Assembly (NCBI GenBank): GCA_023159155.1
Contig: JAJNNX010000039.1
Span: 62,001 to 126,000 of the forward strand
Reading direction: 5' to 3'
Source of the DNA: Ustulina deusta
Lineage: Eukaryota > Ascomycota > Sordariomycetes > Xylariales > Xylariaceae
DNA: 64,000 nucleotides
The position numbers were made by a program, and so were the translations under genes. The notes under the pieces were generated by a model. That model was not told where the DNA came from and did no database searches. It saw only the letters and a list, made by a program, of their open reading frames with translations. Every line of letters begins with the position of its first letter. Within the stretch, counting starts at the first letter, position 1. This document shows positions 1-11,172 of the stretch, in pieces.

Positions 1-670
1 TAGCGTAGCAATAATACATTAATTAATCAGCAGTACTACAATAATTATATAATATATATAGTATAAATAGGTCTATATATAAAATAGTATAAAGAGTTAT
101 TTATATATAACTAAATAACTAATTAGCGTAGCAATACCGATTTATCAGTGCTATACTATATTTATAGCAACTATAAACTAATTAGCAGTGCGGCTAACTA
201 TATAATTAGTATGCTACAAACAAGTTCATATATAAAATAGTATAGAAGTTTGCTTGTATATAATAAATTAGCTAATTAGTGTAACAATAGTAATTTAATT
301 AATTAGCGCAGCAATAATATATTAACTAATCGGCAGTACTGCAATAACTATATAACATATATAGTATAAACAAGTTTATATATAAATAGTATAAAGAGTT
401 GTTTATATATAACTATATAACTAATCAACGTAGTAATAATAATTTATTAGTGCTATATTATATTTATAGCAATAATAAACTAATTAGTAGTACGGCTAAC
501 TATATAATTTATATAATATAAACAAGTTTATATATAATATAGTATAAAAAGTTGTTTATATATAATAGATTAACTAGTTAATATAGTAATACTAATATAA
601 CTAATTAATAAGCATAGCAATAATATATTAACTAATTAGCAGTGCTATACTATATTTATAGCGCTATATA
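1..670. repeat. Degenerate ~303-bp tandem repeat
   Basis: The phrase tagcgtagcaataatacatt at position 1 recurs as tagcgcagcaataatatatt at 304 and again, weaker, near 609 (agcatagcaataatatatt). The first two units stay collinear through their length: both contain agcagtac/ggcagtac, then a palindromic element, then a gtgctatactatatttatagc-like string, then a second palindromic element. The third unit is only partial. The left end is cut by the window, so more copies may lie upstream. Differences between copies are mostly transitions, consistent with RIP or simple decay. Confidence 0.7.
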
Positions 671-3000
671 TATATTGCTATATATATATATAAAGCATAA
701 AATATATAGGTTATATAAGTGTGAGTAGATTGCTATATAATTTGTATAAGCAATTGCTTATACGTTTATATCCTTTATATAACATACTAACTAATTAGTA
801 TGACGGTGTAGGGCTAACCGGAAAGCTTTCGCGTAAGTGATTAATGTATATACAAGCAGGTTCGCATAAAAAACTATATGTACGCCTGCTCGTACGCAAC
901 TAAAACGTAGTAAACTTGCTGATTAACAGCGAATATGGCTAAAAATCGCATAAAACGTAGTAAACTCGCTAATTAACGCGTATATAACAAAATAGCTAAA
1001 AATTGCTGTTTAACGGCGAATATAGCTAAAAATCGCTAATCAATAGCGAACAAGGTGTAACGTGTCAATGCGAGCACACATATATACAAATTAGTATGGG
1101 TGGCTGCTTATATATGTATATATTAGCTAAGTTGCTGATCAATTGTATATATAACGGCTGAACTAGCTAATGCGTATATATAACTAATTAACGCATATAT
1201 GACTGAATTGGCCGATTAGCAGTATAGCAGTCTATTAATTAGCTGGCTAAACAATAGTTTCTTTTGGACTATAGGTATAAAAGCATATTTATATATAAAT
1301 TATATAGGGATCTGCTTGTATAGCTATTAAACATAGGGAATTATTAGTATAGCTACTGAAACAAAAGATTAGCTGATCGGTATGTAATTTATTAATTAAA
1401 ACTATAAATAGATGCTTTTTTATAAGCTACAAACATGTTTATATATAAATTTATATATAAATATATTTATAGGCTACTAAACATAGTAGAAAGCCTAGCT
1501 AATTAATAATGCGAAAAGCGATATATAGCACTAAATACTGCAATAAAAACAATGTTTTTAAAACAAGGCTTTAAAAATAAGGTTTAATCAACGCTTCCTT
1601 TAGACCGTACATATTCGAGCTAACTCCTATATAAACTATATGGGCACTTGTTCGTACGGCGACTCGTATGGGGGAACTGGCTGATTAACGGTATAGAGGC
1701 CTAAAAACAACGAAAAATAACGAAAATGCCGAATATGCTAAAAAACGCCGGAAATGCTAAAAATGCTAAACAACAAAATTAACAAAAACGGAGGTGTACG
1801 TATAGCTAACAAAGGCTTGGAGCGGACCTTCCTGTAGGCTATAGCGCTGCGAGCGTATTTATATACAAAATATATAGGGATCTGTTCGTAGGACTGTTTG
1901 TAACGGGGGATCTGGCTAATTGCTAATAAAACGCTAACTGAACAAAGAACTAAACGAAGGGCTTTTTAAAGCGACGGCTTTTTATAGATAATATACGTAC
2001 GAGCAGTTTTGCATATAAACTTATATGGTAACTTGTTTGTATAGGTATTCGAATATAAAAGCTAGCTAACAAAGCAACTTAGCTGATCAATACAGCAAAG
2101 TTAGCGATTGGTAATTGCGGGCTAAAACAAAGGCTTTTTCGGAAGCTATACATTTGCGAGCTAGTTTATATAATAACTTATATAGGACTTAGTTCGTAGG
2201 TATATTTGGATAGGGATATATTTGCGAGGCAATTAGCTAATCGATTAACTAGCTAACTAATTAATTAGCGGCTTAAAACAAAGACTTCTTTTGGACTAAA
2301 AAGCGTACAAGCATATTTGTATATAAAATAGTATATAGGTCTGTTCTAACAACTTTTTAACAAAAGAACTAACCAACTAACTAACTAACCTAGCAATACG
2401 TATAGCTAGCCAATAAAGCAATAGGCCAATTAGGCTAATTAATATATATTACTAGCTTGGCTAACTAACTAGAATAGCTACTTAAAAGCTTTTCTAAACT
2501 TAAATAGCTACAAATAAAGTTATATACAAAATTATATAGCAGGTTGTTTATAGGTATATTCTAGTAAGAGACTTGGCGGTCAATATATATAGCTAAAGTA
2601 GCAAGGCTAATTAATACATATAAGCTACAATTAGCTTGGTCGGTCGGACTAGGCTATATATAGCTAACAAACTAGGCTTTCCTAAAAAGTGTATAGCTAT
2701 AAACAGACTTATATATAGATTTATATAAAAAGCTGCTTATAGGTATATTTGTATAAAGAATTAGCTATTTATTAGCTGGCTATATTAGCTAGGTTAGCTA
2801 GGTTAGTTAGTTTAACTAAGTTAGCTATATTAGTTTTTGCGTAGCTAGCATTAAATCTATTAACGGGTTATAGACATATTTATATATAAATTTATATAAA
2901 AAAGCGTTAAGTATTGGTTTCCGATTATAAGTTATGCTCCAAAAAGCAATAAGCATATATAAACATTATTATATATAAATTTATATAGCAGACTGCTCTA
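61..3000. repeat. Family of ~45-bp palindromic elements
   Basis: At least a dozen related imperfect palindromes recur every 150-350 bp. Each has a tacgagca/tacaagca-like left arm, a TATATAAA-type centre and a tgctcgta/tgcttgta right arm. Approximate copies: 61-108, 214-260, 364-410, 517-560, 849-896, 1275-1322, 1606-1660, 1843-1890, 1990-2040, 2150-2200, 2319-2358, 2505-2552, 2690-2745, 2868-2905 and 2945-3000. The clearest is 851-894, where the arms tacaagcaggttcgcata and tatgtacgcctgctcgta pair at 13 of 18 positions. I do not recognise the family. Confidence 0.6.
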
Positions 3001-3195
3001 TTATAGCTTTACTAAAAATATTATTAAAAAAAAACAAAGCAACTTAATACTAAAAATAACTAAAAACAACAAAAATAAACTAGAGCGCTTACTATTAAAA
3101 AACTAGTATAAAAATGCTATACGTATAAAATAAGTATTGCTTTAAGAAGTTCGAAAGCTTTTATAGCTATTCGAACCTTTGAATATAGCTAAAGA

Positions 3196-3295
3196 TCAGC
3201 CGCTTCGGGCCGCAGGCGGCCCAAATACAGCTAACAATTGATATGCAGCTATATTCGCAGCTGCTAGCGGGCCGCTAGCACCAGCCCTACTGCAG
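3196..3295. repeat. GC-rich double-hairpin island
   Basis: This is a roughly 100-bp G+C-rich island inside the AT-rich block. It contains two perfect short inverted repeats: 3207-3222 (gggccgc, 2-nt loop, gcggccc) and 3263-3279 (gctagcgg, 1-nt loop, ccgctagc). A self-complementary tactgcagta follows immediately. Read on the minus strand it begins cagtagggctggtgctagc, which loosely resembles a DNA-transposon (hAT-like) terminus. No matching opposite end was found, so it is reported as structure only. The lack of RIP-type decay compared with its surroundings is notable. Confidence 0.5.
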
Positions 3296-3299
3296 TATA

Positions 3300-4379
3300 A
3301 ATAACAAAAGTATATAAACTTACAAAAAAAAATATGCTTGTTTTTACTAAAAAAGTTTTAAATATTAGCAAGTTTAAAAATATAGCTTTATTTTAAAAAT
3401 TACTTTAAAAACTTAAAGTTTATAAAGCTGCTTAACTTATAGTACAAAAAGCAATACTAACTATTAAATTACTTAATAACTTGTTTAATAAAAAAATAAT
3501 AAAAAAGTTAAAACGCTTTAAAACTAAAAATATAAATACTAGTTTGTTTAAAAACAAACTAATATTTATTAAACAAAACAATTGCTTGATTTAAAAAAAG
3601 AACAATAAAAAAACTCCGCTAAAAAAAAAAAGAAAAATTAAGACTAAAAAAATCAAAAAACAAAAAAGCAAAAAATAAGCTTTACAAGCAAAAAAATTAT
3701 TTAAAATAACCCTGCTACCTTTCCAAACAATATATTAACTAATCTAATTTTTTAAATAAAATTAAATATTTTTTCTAATATACTAATAGTTATACTATAA
3801 GCAAAAAAAATAAAAAAAAATATTTATTGTTTAAAAAAAGTTAAAATTTTATTAAAAATTAAAAAAGTTTTAATATTAAAAAAAAGATTTTTATTATATA
3901 TAAAAAACAACAAAAAATTAGTTACTTCTATATAAAAAGATTTTATTACTTATATAAAATAAAAATATATATTTAATAAAAAATAATTTAAAAAAAAGCT
4001 TTATAACTTAGAACTAGATCTAAAAATATAAAATAAATTTGAACTAAAGCTAATACTATACTATATTAAACAAAAGTTAATTTAAAAAAAAGTAAAACTT
4101 ATAGAGCTTTTTAATAGTTTTAAAAAAACTTTGTTTAATGTTTTGCTAGACCTAAAACAAATAAAAAATATTTTTAAATACTTAAACTAAAAACAATTAA
4201 TTATTATAATATTTAATAAAAACTTTAGATTTATAGTTATATTTATTAATTAATATTATAAAAAATATAATAAATTTTTAACTTTTAATTAAAAAGCAAT
4301 TAAATATATTAGCAAAAATAAAATAGTTATTAAAAACCTTATTATATAAAAAAAAATAAAAAAAATATATATAAAAAGT
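3300..4379. mobile_element. AT-rich decayed flank of the RT relic
   Basis: This stretch lies between the GC-rich island and the reverse-transcriptase relic. The + strand is strongly A-biased with long Lys/Asn-coding runs and many stops. It may be the decayed 5' part of the same retroelement or another nested repeat; I could not recognise any domain in it. A short less-decayed patch (aaccctgctacctttcc) occurs near 3708. Confidence 0.3.
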
Positions 4380-5345
4380 CTAGATTTCCCGATTAGACTT
4401 ACTAAGCAAAAAAAGCTATTTTTGCGAAAATTAAAAAATTTTAAAAATAGGTTTCCTATGTTCGCAGGACTTCCAAAAATTTACAAAAAACTTTTTGCTT
4501 TCTAACCAATTATTCTATATTATTCTATAACATATAACTTAGTAGCCAAACTTTTTTCTAAACTTTTAAAACTAGTTATAAAAACTAATAAATAAATTAT
4601 TGTTTTATTTAAACAAGTCTATTAAGAACTATTATTACTTATAATTTTATATAAAAAACAAACATTTTTATATATTATAAATATAGTTATATACTATATA
4701 AATATATTATTTGAACTACTTAAAAAATATATTAAAAAATAGTATAAAAACACTATATTATTAGCAAATCTAGCTTTTACTAAGCTAAACTAGCAAAAAA
4801 GCTATATAATATTATAAATAACTATTTTATATTTAAGTATAAAAACTAAAAAAAAAATTACAAAATATTACTAATAAATAAAAAGTTTTGCAATAAAAGT
4901 AGCTTATTTACTAAATATTGCTAACTTTTATATAGCAAAACATAAACTATATATTAAAAAAAACTATAATATTTTTTATTATAACAGATTTATTAATAAT
5001 ATTTTATTAATAATCTATATAAACTTTAAAAAAAAAGCACTAAAAATAGCCAAAAAAACTATTATTTTTGTATTAGGGCTAACATATATATAAGAAATAA
5101 AAAAAAACATAGTATTTTTAGATCTTAAAATATCTATAATATATATAAGCTTTAATTTCAAACTATATTGCAAGCTATTTAACTATTTTAAAAAAATTCC
5201 ATAGTCCTTTATATATTTTTGCTAAATAAAACAAAAAACGTTTATTAAAAAACTTAAAAAAATAGTTTGTTTATTATCTAAACAGACTATATATTACTAC
5301 TTAGTAAAAGATCTTAAGCAGATTTACCTTGAACAGGGCTATCTA
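4380..5345 (+). pseudogene. RIP-ruined Penelope-like reverse transcriptase
   Basis: One reading frame (codons starting at 4380) keeps the order of reverse-transcriptase landmarks for almost 1 kb. There is a GLPKIYKK block at about 4470, followed after a stop by PII. A decayed motif A reads NIVIYYINILFELL at about 4680-4730. Motif B, FAIKVAYLLNIANFYIAKH, lies at about 4890-4950. Motif C, FINNILLI, lies at about 4990 where FVDD is expected after G-to-A change. Then come VFLDLKI near 5125, YCKLFNYFKKIP near 5170 and YLEQGY near 5325. The LPKIHK, YVDD, FLD, KP and RGY series is typical of Penelope-like element RTs. Numerous stops sit where Trp or Gln would be expected, so it is dead. No GIY-YIG endonuclease was recognisable. 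Confidence 0.6.
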
Positions 5346-5537
5346 TAAAGAACTAGGACTAAGGTATATAGTTTATTATACTACTAATAAGTCTACTATA
5401 TAGACAAAACAGCCTTAAAAAAAAAAAAAGTTAACCTAAGTCAAATTTAAGGATTCCTAAAATTGACCCTCTGGGAGACTAATGAACCTAAAACACAGCT
5501 AGGCATTGGATAAGGTTAAACGCCCAAATCCCCCAAG

Positions 5538-6240
5538 TTTTTATAGCTAGTTTATTAATATTATAAATAAAAACTCTAAGCTAAAAAAAAAAAAAAAAAA
5601 AAAAGAAGTTAGAGTTTATAAGGTAAGTAAATATAGATTCTATATATCTAGCTATAGAGTTATAGGTTGGTCCGTACGTAAACTTCCTATTTTATTGCTA
5701 TATAAGTCTAGAGTTCTTATAGGTCTTGCTAAGACTATACTAATTATTATATATTTAAAAACTAAAAATAAAATAAAAATATTTAAAATTAAATTTTTTA
5801 TAAATTATTAGTTTTTAAATAATATAAAAATTAAAATTTTATTAAAATTATATTAAAATTAAGTTTATATTATAAAATATATAATTTTTTATATTAAATA
5901 TATAACTAAAAAAAAAAGTTTATTTATATTTTATTAATTATAACAAAATAAAAAATATATATTTATTAAATATTTATTAATAAATAATTAATAAGCTTAA
6001 AGTAATGTTATAATTAATTAAATAAAATTTTTATAGCTAGTTTATTAATATTATAAATAAAAACTCTAAACTAAAAAAAAAAAAATAAAAAAAGTTAGAG
6101 TTTATAAAATAAATAAATATAGACTTTATATATGTAGCTATAGAGTTACGGGTTGGTTTATGTGTAAACTTCTTATTTTATTGCTATATAGGTCTAGAGT
6201 CCTTATAAGTCTTGCTAAGACTATATTAACTATTATAATA
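5538..6240. repeat. Duplicated ~210-bp hairpin element
   Basis: Two collinear copies, about 5538-5745 and 6029-6240 (offset about 491 bp), both start ttttatagctagtttatta and end near cttgctaagactatatta. In each, aaactctaa pairs perfectly with ttagagttt across an A-rich loop, giving a conserved 9-bp stem. Both copies also keep a gagtta-gggttggt stretch and a second conserved stretch ending in gtcttgctaagac. The DNA between and after the copies is not similar, so this is not a simple 491-bp tandem repeat. A short LTR pair around an almost deleted element, or two insertions of a small non-autonomous element, are both possible. Confidence 0.6.
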
Positions 6241-6466
6241 ACTTTAATTACTTGTTTTATTTTAATATTATATAAATTTTATATTTATATTTAAATATAA
6301 TAGCTATTAATAATTATGTTTATTATTATAGTATATAAGCTATATAGTTTATTTTATTATAAATATGTTATAATTAATACTTTAATTCGACTTTGATTAA
6401 TTAAATTGTTGTAAAGTCTATATAAACTAATAGGATCGATACAAAAAAATTTATATTTTTAGGGGT

Positions 6467-8886
6467 TACTGTTAGAACTTCTTAAGCTTTACTTTTTTTT
6501 ATACTTAAATTCCTGTTGTGAATACGTGTTCGGGAGAGGTAAAGCTTTCCAATTAACCACTCTTCTAATATCGAATTCGCTTTTGGGTATTGCTGACCTT
6601 TTCGGGTTGTTATACGGGCTGGCCGCTGCGACACAACTGTGCTTTCGAAAGCTAGGAAGACGTGCGCCAGCCTGCCTCCTTCGGTCGTGGCGAAGAAATT
6701 TGCAAAGAGGGCCGGCGCTATATACAGCAGGCTGAGAGTGCCGATGAGATAATGTTTAGAATAGGTAGGATCTTATAGGGGTGACTCGCGTATTATTGTT
6801 GTCGTATATATCGGCAATGGCAGCCGTAGGCAACATGTCGAAAGGCTAGCACATTGTCTTAGGCAGCTGCCTTTCCTGTATAACCTTTTGACCTTGCTCA
6901 TCGAATTTGAACTGTACGGTCAGGCACCTTGGCGATGTGTTAGGTTAAGGCTTGCCACAATAGAGCAAAGACCCCTAGGTACTTCGTGTAAGATCTTTTA
7001 TGCAACAACGAGTATTACGCCTATGCCAAGGTCTTATCTAGCAGGTATAAATACGCGAGGGTAAGGCTGTGAATTATATTTCCCTCAGTTTGCTATATCA
7101 AGCAAGGAGATGGAGCGGGATGATATCCTCGTTACAGTAGTTGGGCTGCCTGGCGACCTAGGTTCTAGGTTGTTAGTACACATGATGCAGTTTTTGACAA
7201 GTCAATATTGATTTATTTCTCCTCCTCTCTCTCTTTATCTCTCTCTGTGTGTATGGGTGTGTATGGGTGTGTATGGGTGTGTATGGGTGTGTGTCTCCTC
7301 GTATGCTTGTAGCCGCGGCGTTCTAAATCTCATCCATCCCCCGCCAGCTCTAGTGCACGCCATGATAGGGGGGTGGTAAGTTGGTTCTATTCATCCTTAC
7401 GGGTAGCATGCCGTGATTCTTATGTCGGGATGATAGCTGCACCTTGACTGCGGATCGTGGAGTTAAGGAGCTTGGTTGGAAATCTGTTTACCAGCCCAGG
7501 TATATCTTTGAAGACGCCGACGTCGAGGTCTCATTGATTCTCCGCCACAAGGACATGAGGGTTCAAAATGAGTGTCACTTCTCATCTGTCTGGTTGTGGT
7601 CCATGGCGCACCTGTAGGACCTCGATGCCTAGGGCTTTGCCCACTGGACATATTAGGCAACAACGTGTTAATTCAGAAACCATCTGCAATCACCTTACGT
7701 AGCTATATAAACTACACTATTCTTTTTACCGTAGAAAATACAAGAGGGCAAGCCAAAGACTTCATCAAAATCAATAAACAAGATAAGCCATGCTGTCCGC
7801 TATAACCAACCTCATTTCAACAATTTAACTGTACTGTCATGGTTTACGGCGGTGAGCTAAGGCAAGGGATACAGGATTTTTTTTTTCCCGAGTGCGAAGG
7901 CGTGGGCACCCACCAACGTTGACTGAGATGAGATGACGTTTTCTGCGGACTGAGACGGGTCGCGGTAAGAGTGTAAAAGCGATGGTGATCCCGGCTCCTA
8001 GGCAAAACGAAGGAGAGTGATTGTATATTATGTTGCTTGCTCACAAGATAGATAGCACAAGCGATAGAACTTGAATTAATGGGAGCATCAGCTCTATGTG
8101 GCCTAGAAAATTTTTTTTTTCAAGAACTAAAAAAACATATAACTAGCTGTAAAACCTAGCCCCCGAATAGAAAGTGGTGTTATACAGCCATCCGGCGTGT
8201 TTTGGATCGATGTGCCATTTTAAACCTGGTGGGTAACCCTAAAATAAGTCTTGAAGTGTAAGCTTGCATTCTGCTGAGAACGAGCTACGTCAGCAGTTAG
8301 ATACTCAGCTCCTATTGAAGAAATAGAAACGGCATAAGTGGCAGCACTACGTCTCTTTCCCCCTTCTCCTAGAATCTTCCTCGCTCGAGAAGTCAACGTT
8401 AGCGAGGTACCCTGTCACCAAATCATAGGCCACTTATGGCGAGTAATTATTACGCATAGCATAATCGTAAGTTTGGAAATCATATATTAATTATGAACTG
8501 GCGCTTATTTCTTGGTAGCATATGTACTAATAAATATCTCGGGTATGCTAGGCTAAGCTCAACAGCTTAGACTTAGAATATAAGTTGAATTTAAATTCCA
8601 GAATTAGAGCGAGGCTAGGTCAACATGCGTAGCCACCATGACTTGCCGTCCGGGCGTTGTAGCATATATCTGATGTATGTCCAGTACGCCTGCGAGTGTC
8701 GCTTGCTAATGCATGTGCTGAGGGTAGTGGGACACGAGAAAAAGATGGAGAGAGTGACATGACACATATGCTCATACTAGTGCGAACCAGAGCAAGATTA
8801 AGCTCCGTGCACCCTTATTTTGTTATGCCTGGTTGTGAAGTCGTCGAGATCGTAAGGTCGTGATTGTCTTGATTCACCGATATTCG
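6467..8886. other. Gene-free spacer after AT-rich block
   Basis: Base composition becomes balanced abruptly around 6467-6530. Only short open frames occur (under 80 codons, several with non-ATG starts and no recognisable domain), so no gene is called. The stretch holds a decamer repeat at 7251-7290, a pyrimidine-rich tract near 7220-7245, and the presumed 3' UTR of the TBC gene at its right end. Confidence 0.5.
7251..7290 (+). repeat. Decamer tandem repeat (gtatgggtgt)4
   Basis: Four exact copies of gtatgggtgt lie head to tail directly after a CT-rich tract, with a partial fifth copy. This is a simple minisatellite; it does not match the TTAGGG telomere repeat of filamentous fungi. Confidence 0.9.
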
Positions 8887-11172
8887 TCACTTCGCCATGT
8901 CGTGGACACGCCTGATGAATACGTCGTCATCTTGGACTTGGGGTATGAACTTCGAGTAGCTTCCAAGAACCCTTTGAAACTCGACTGCCGATCGGGTACC
9001 GAGAAGTGGGATCTCGCTTTCCAAGAACAGGGCCACAGCGGCATGGATTAAAATGCGATCTCCCTCGAAAATATATACATCCCATAATCTTGTGCAGTCA
9101 TCAAGACTTAAATGTCGAGTAAAGAGGGTCATAAAGATGTCATTTAGGCACATGTCGAAATCCGGGCCAATGCTGGTAGGATCACTGAGATGTTTATGAA
9201 GCGGCGGTGATTTGGCAGCTAGTGTCTGGTTCACGAGCTGGTACACTGATGACCGAGCTCCTTGGTCGCCTGAGTAAAAGGAGAGTGGGAGTGATCGGTT
9301 TAGGACATTCGCCAAGGCGATAAATGTCGAAGCGGCGGAATCGAGGTTGAGAAGTAAAAGTGCGGCGATTGTCTGTCCAGTATGTCAGCATTTGTATACT
9401 TCGGCCGATTTTGGGGCATGGCACAGGGAGGTAGGGGATAAGAGAGAAAGCCGTACATGGCATCCGGTCACGTAGCCAATGTCACTCCTGTACATCGAAT
9501 ATGCACGGAGGACATCGATTATGCTTTGGTGCAGAGGTGCACCGGCTTGGAAGATCTTCAGCTCTGCCCAGGTCCTCTCTTCGACGTCTGCTCGCATCTC
9601 TGAAAACCAAGCCATTTTTCGTTCGTCGTCTGCTGTGACGTTTCCTTTCTCCAACCGCTTCTCCACTTCAGAAGCTCTTAACAGCGCCGCCTGGAACGAC
9701 GTGGTCGTCAATCCCAACTTGTTTCCAATGGCGCGAGACCAAACGGCACCACGACTCCGAGGAGGAATCCCCTCCCAGCACAAGGCCTTTGGCCGCTCTT
9801 CCTGGAGAGCAAGGTCCCATCTATTTAGTATATCCTCCTCCCAAACTCGCATGCGATCACTGGTGGTTTTGGCTTCGTTCTTTTCCTTCTCTCGGCGAGC
9901 GGCCTCTCTCTTCTTGCCGGCTTCGATGCTACTTGCCATCATTTTTTGATATTCCTTCAAATGCTTCTTCTCCTCGGCGGGATTCTTGGGTGGTAGCCAC
10001 GAGGGTCTCGTTCGGGAGAGAACGGCCTCTTTCTCCTTGGATATCGGCAGCGGATCAATCATGATATTGCTTCTTCGAAGCGGGGGGAGCTCGGCGAGGG
10101 CTGACTTGACTCGGGGTTTGGGTACCGGACGAATAGTAGACGGTAGCACGCCTCGCCTCTCCAGTTCGTCGGCATGTTCTTCAAGCTTCTCGGTAAGCGC
10201 TTTGGCCTCAGCATTCAAGCCCGAGATTGCGGCAGTCCAACTCTTTGCCCGACCTTTGATCGGGGAGAGAGCCGTCGACCTCTGTGAATCGCTAGAATGA
10301 TCAGACCTCCACGATGGCGATTTTAAGGATCCTTGAGCAGCGGCAACGGGTGGCGTGCCATTACCAACACTGCGCACGCGTTCCTTGGGCTGCCTTTCCG
10401 GCGACGTCGAGGCCGAGACGGGCCGGCTACTAGACCGCTCGCTCGCTGGGCGAGGGGATAGGGGCACGTTGTCGAGGATGAAGCCATCGGGAATGTCGTC
10501 ATCGCCGTCCTCGTCGTCATCGAACTCCCTTTCCGCATCAGATACCGACTTCGTCTCTCGAGTCGACTGCCAACTGCTCCTGCGCGGTCTCGGAGCTATA
10601 TTCCGGTCGTGGGAGGAGAGGGAATGTGGCGGCAAATTGGGACTAGGGCTTCGATGACGACGGGCAGTGCTGACTGAGGAGGCAGAGCGTGCGGAGAGGG
10701 ATCGGTTGGCTAGCCGCGGCCGGGGCCCGACGTTCAACGTGAGACTCTGTGTGCTCGTATCGCGGAACTGGGTGGTAAGGGAGGGGGCCACCGGCCTCGT
10801 CTTTGTGAGGGATATCACGTCGCGTTGCATTCGAGGGTGGGCCAGATCGCGGGTCTGGACATGAAGGTTGGGGCCAACATGTTTCGCGGAGGCGGCTCGT
10901 AGATCGGCGGTGAAGGTGGACATATAAGGGTTCGGTTTGAGGCTCGATCGAGAGCGGGAGTCTTGAAAGTGGTGTGGGTCGCTCGATATGGCATCGTCCT
11001 CCAGGCCGATTTCCTCGAAATGGCCAGCACTGGCGCTTACATCGCCACCGATATCCGAGGCGAAAGAATGCAGAGAGGAGGCCTTGGACGACTTGGAGGA
11101 AGACATGCCAGGCGGGGAACCGGGTCGGGAGATGGCGGGCTCAACCGTGTTACTGCTCCCGCCGTAGATCAT
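8887..11172 (-). CDS. TBC-domain Rab-GAP-like protein
   Basis: Model: exons 9457-11172 and 8887-9372 with an 84-bp intron (9373-9456), giving about 733 aa. The start is the first in-frame ATG (MIYGGSS); the frame is open further upstream but only from non-ATG codons. Residues 1 to about 440 are low complexity, rich in Ser, Pro and Arg. A charged coiled segment (EEKKHLKEYQKMM...) precedes the C-terminal TBC domain, about 455-720, which opens with WEGIPPRSRGAVW and most resembles the TBC1D12/TBC1D14 type. TBC domains stimulate GTP hydrolysis by Rab GTPases in membrane traffic, using an Arg finger and a Gln finger. Here the Arg-finger region reads RADVEERT rather than IxxDxxRT, and the Gln-finger motif YVQG is YVTG (about residue 567). 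Catalysis may therefore be unusual or lost. It is encoded upstream of eIF3b on the same strand, with no sign of coregulation. Confidence 0.85.

Larger units (their letters stand above)
1..6466. repeat. RIP-like AT-rich repeat block
   Basis: The block is overwhelmingly A+T with very many TpA steps and stops in all frames, in sharp contrast to the balanced sequence that starts near 6467. This is the usual product of repeat-induced point mutation on old transposons in filamentous ascomycetes. No intact gene is visible. Recognisable substructures, listed separately, are a tandem repeat of about 303 bp, a family of palindromic elements, a GC-rich double hairpin, a dead reverse transcriptase and a duplicated hairpin element. 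It could be a pericentromeric, subtelomeric or interstitial AT-rich isochore; the window does not show which, and no TTAGGG telomere tract is present. Confidence 0.85.

Noticed and set aside
5538..6240. LTR pair of an intact retrotransposon
   Set aside because: The two copies are only about 280 bp apart with no coding remnant between them, so a normal LTR element cannot be claimed.
1..6466. Mitochondrial DNA insertion because of extreme AT content
   Set aside because: No mitochondrial gene, tRNA or rRNA recognisable; TpA-rich decay of a reverse transcriptase fits RIP better.
7251..7290. Interstitial telomere repeat
   Set aside because: The unit gtatgggtgt does not match TTAGGG, and no TTAGGG run occurs nearby.
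7572..7805. 77-codon + strand frame beside the AT block
   Set aside because: No domain, no codon bias or splice support; length expected by chance.
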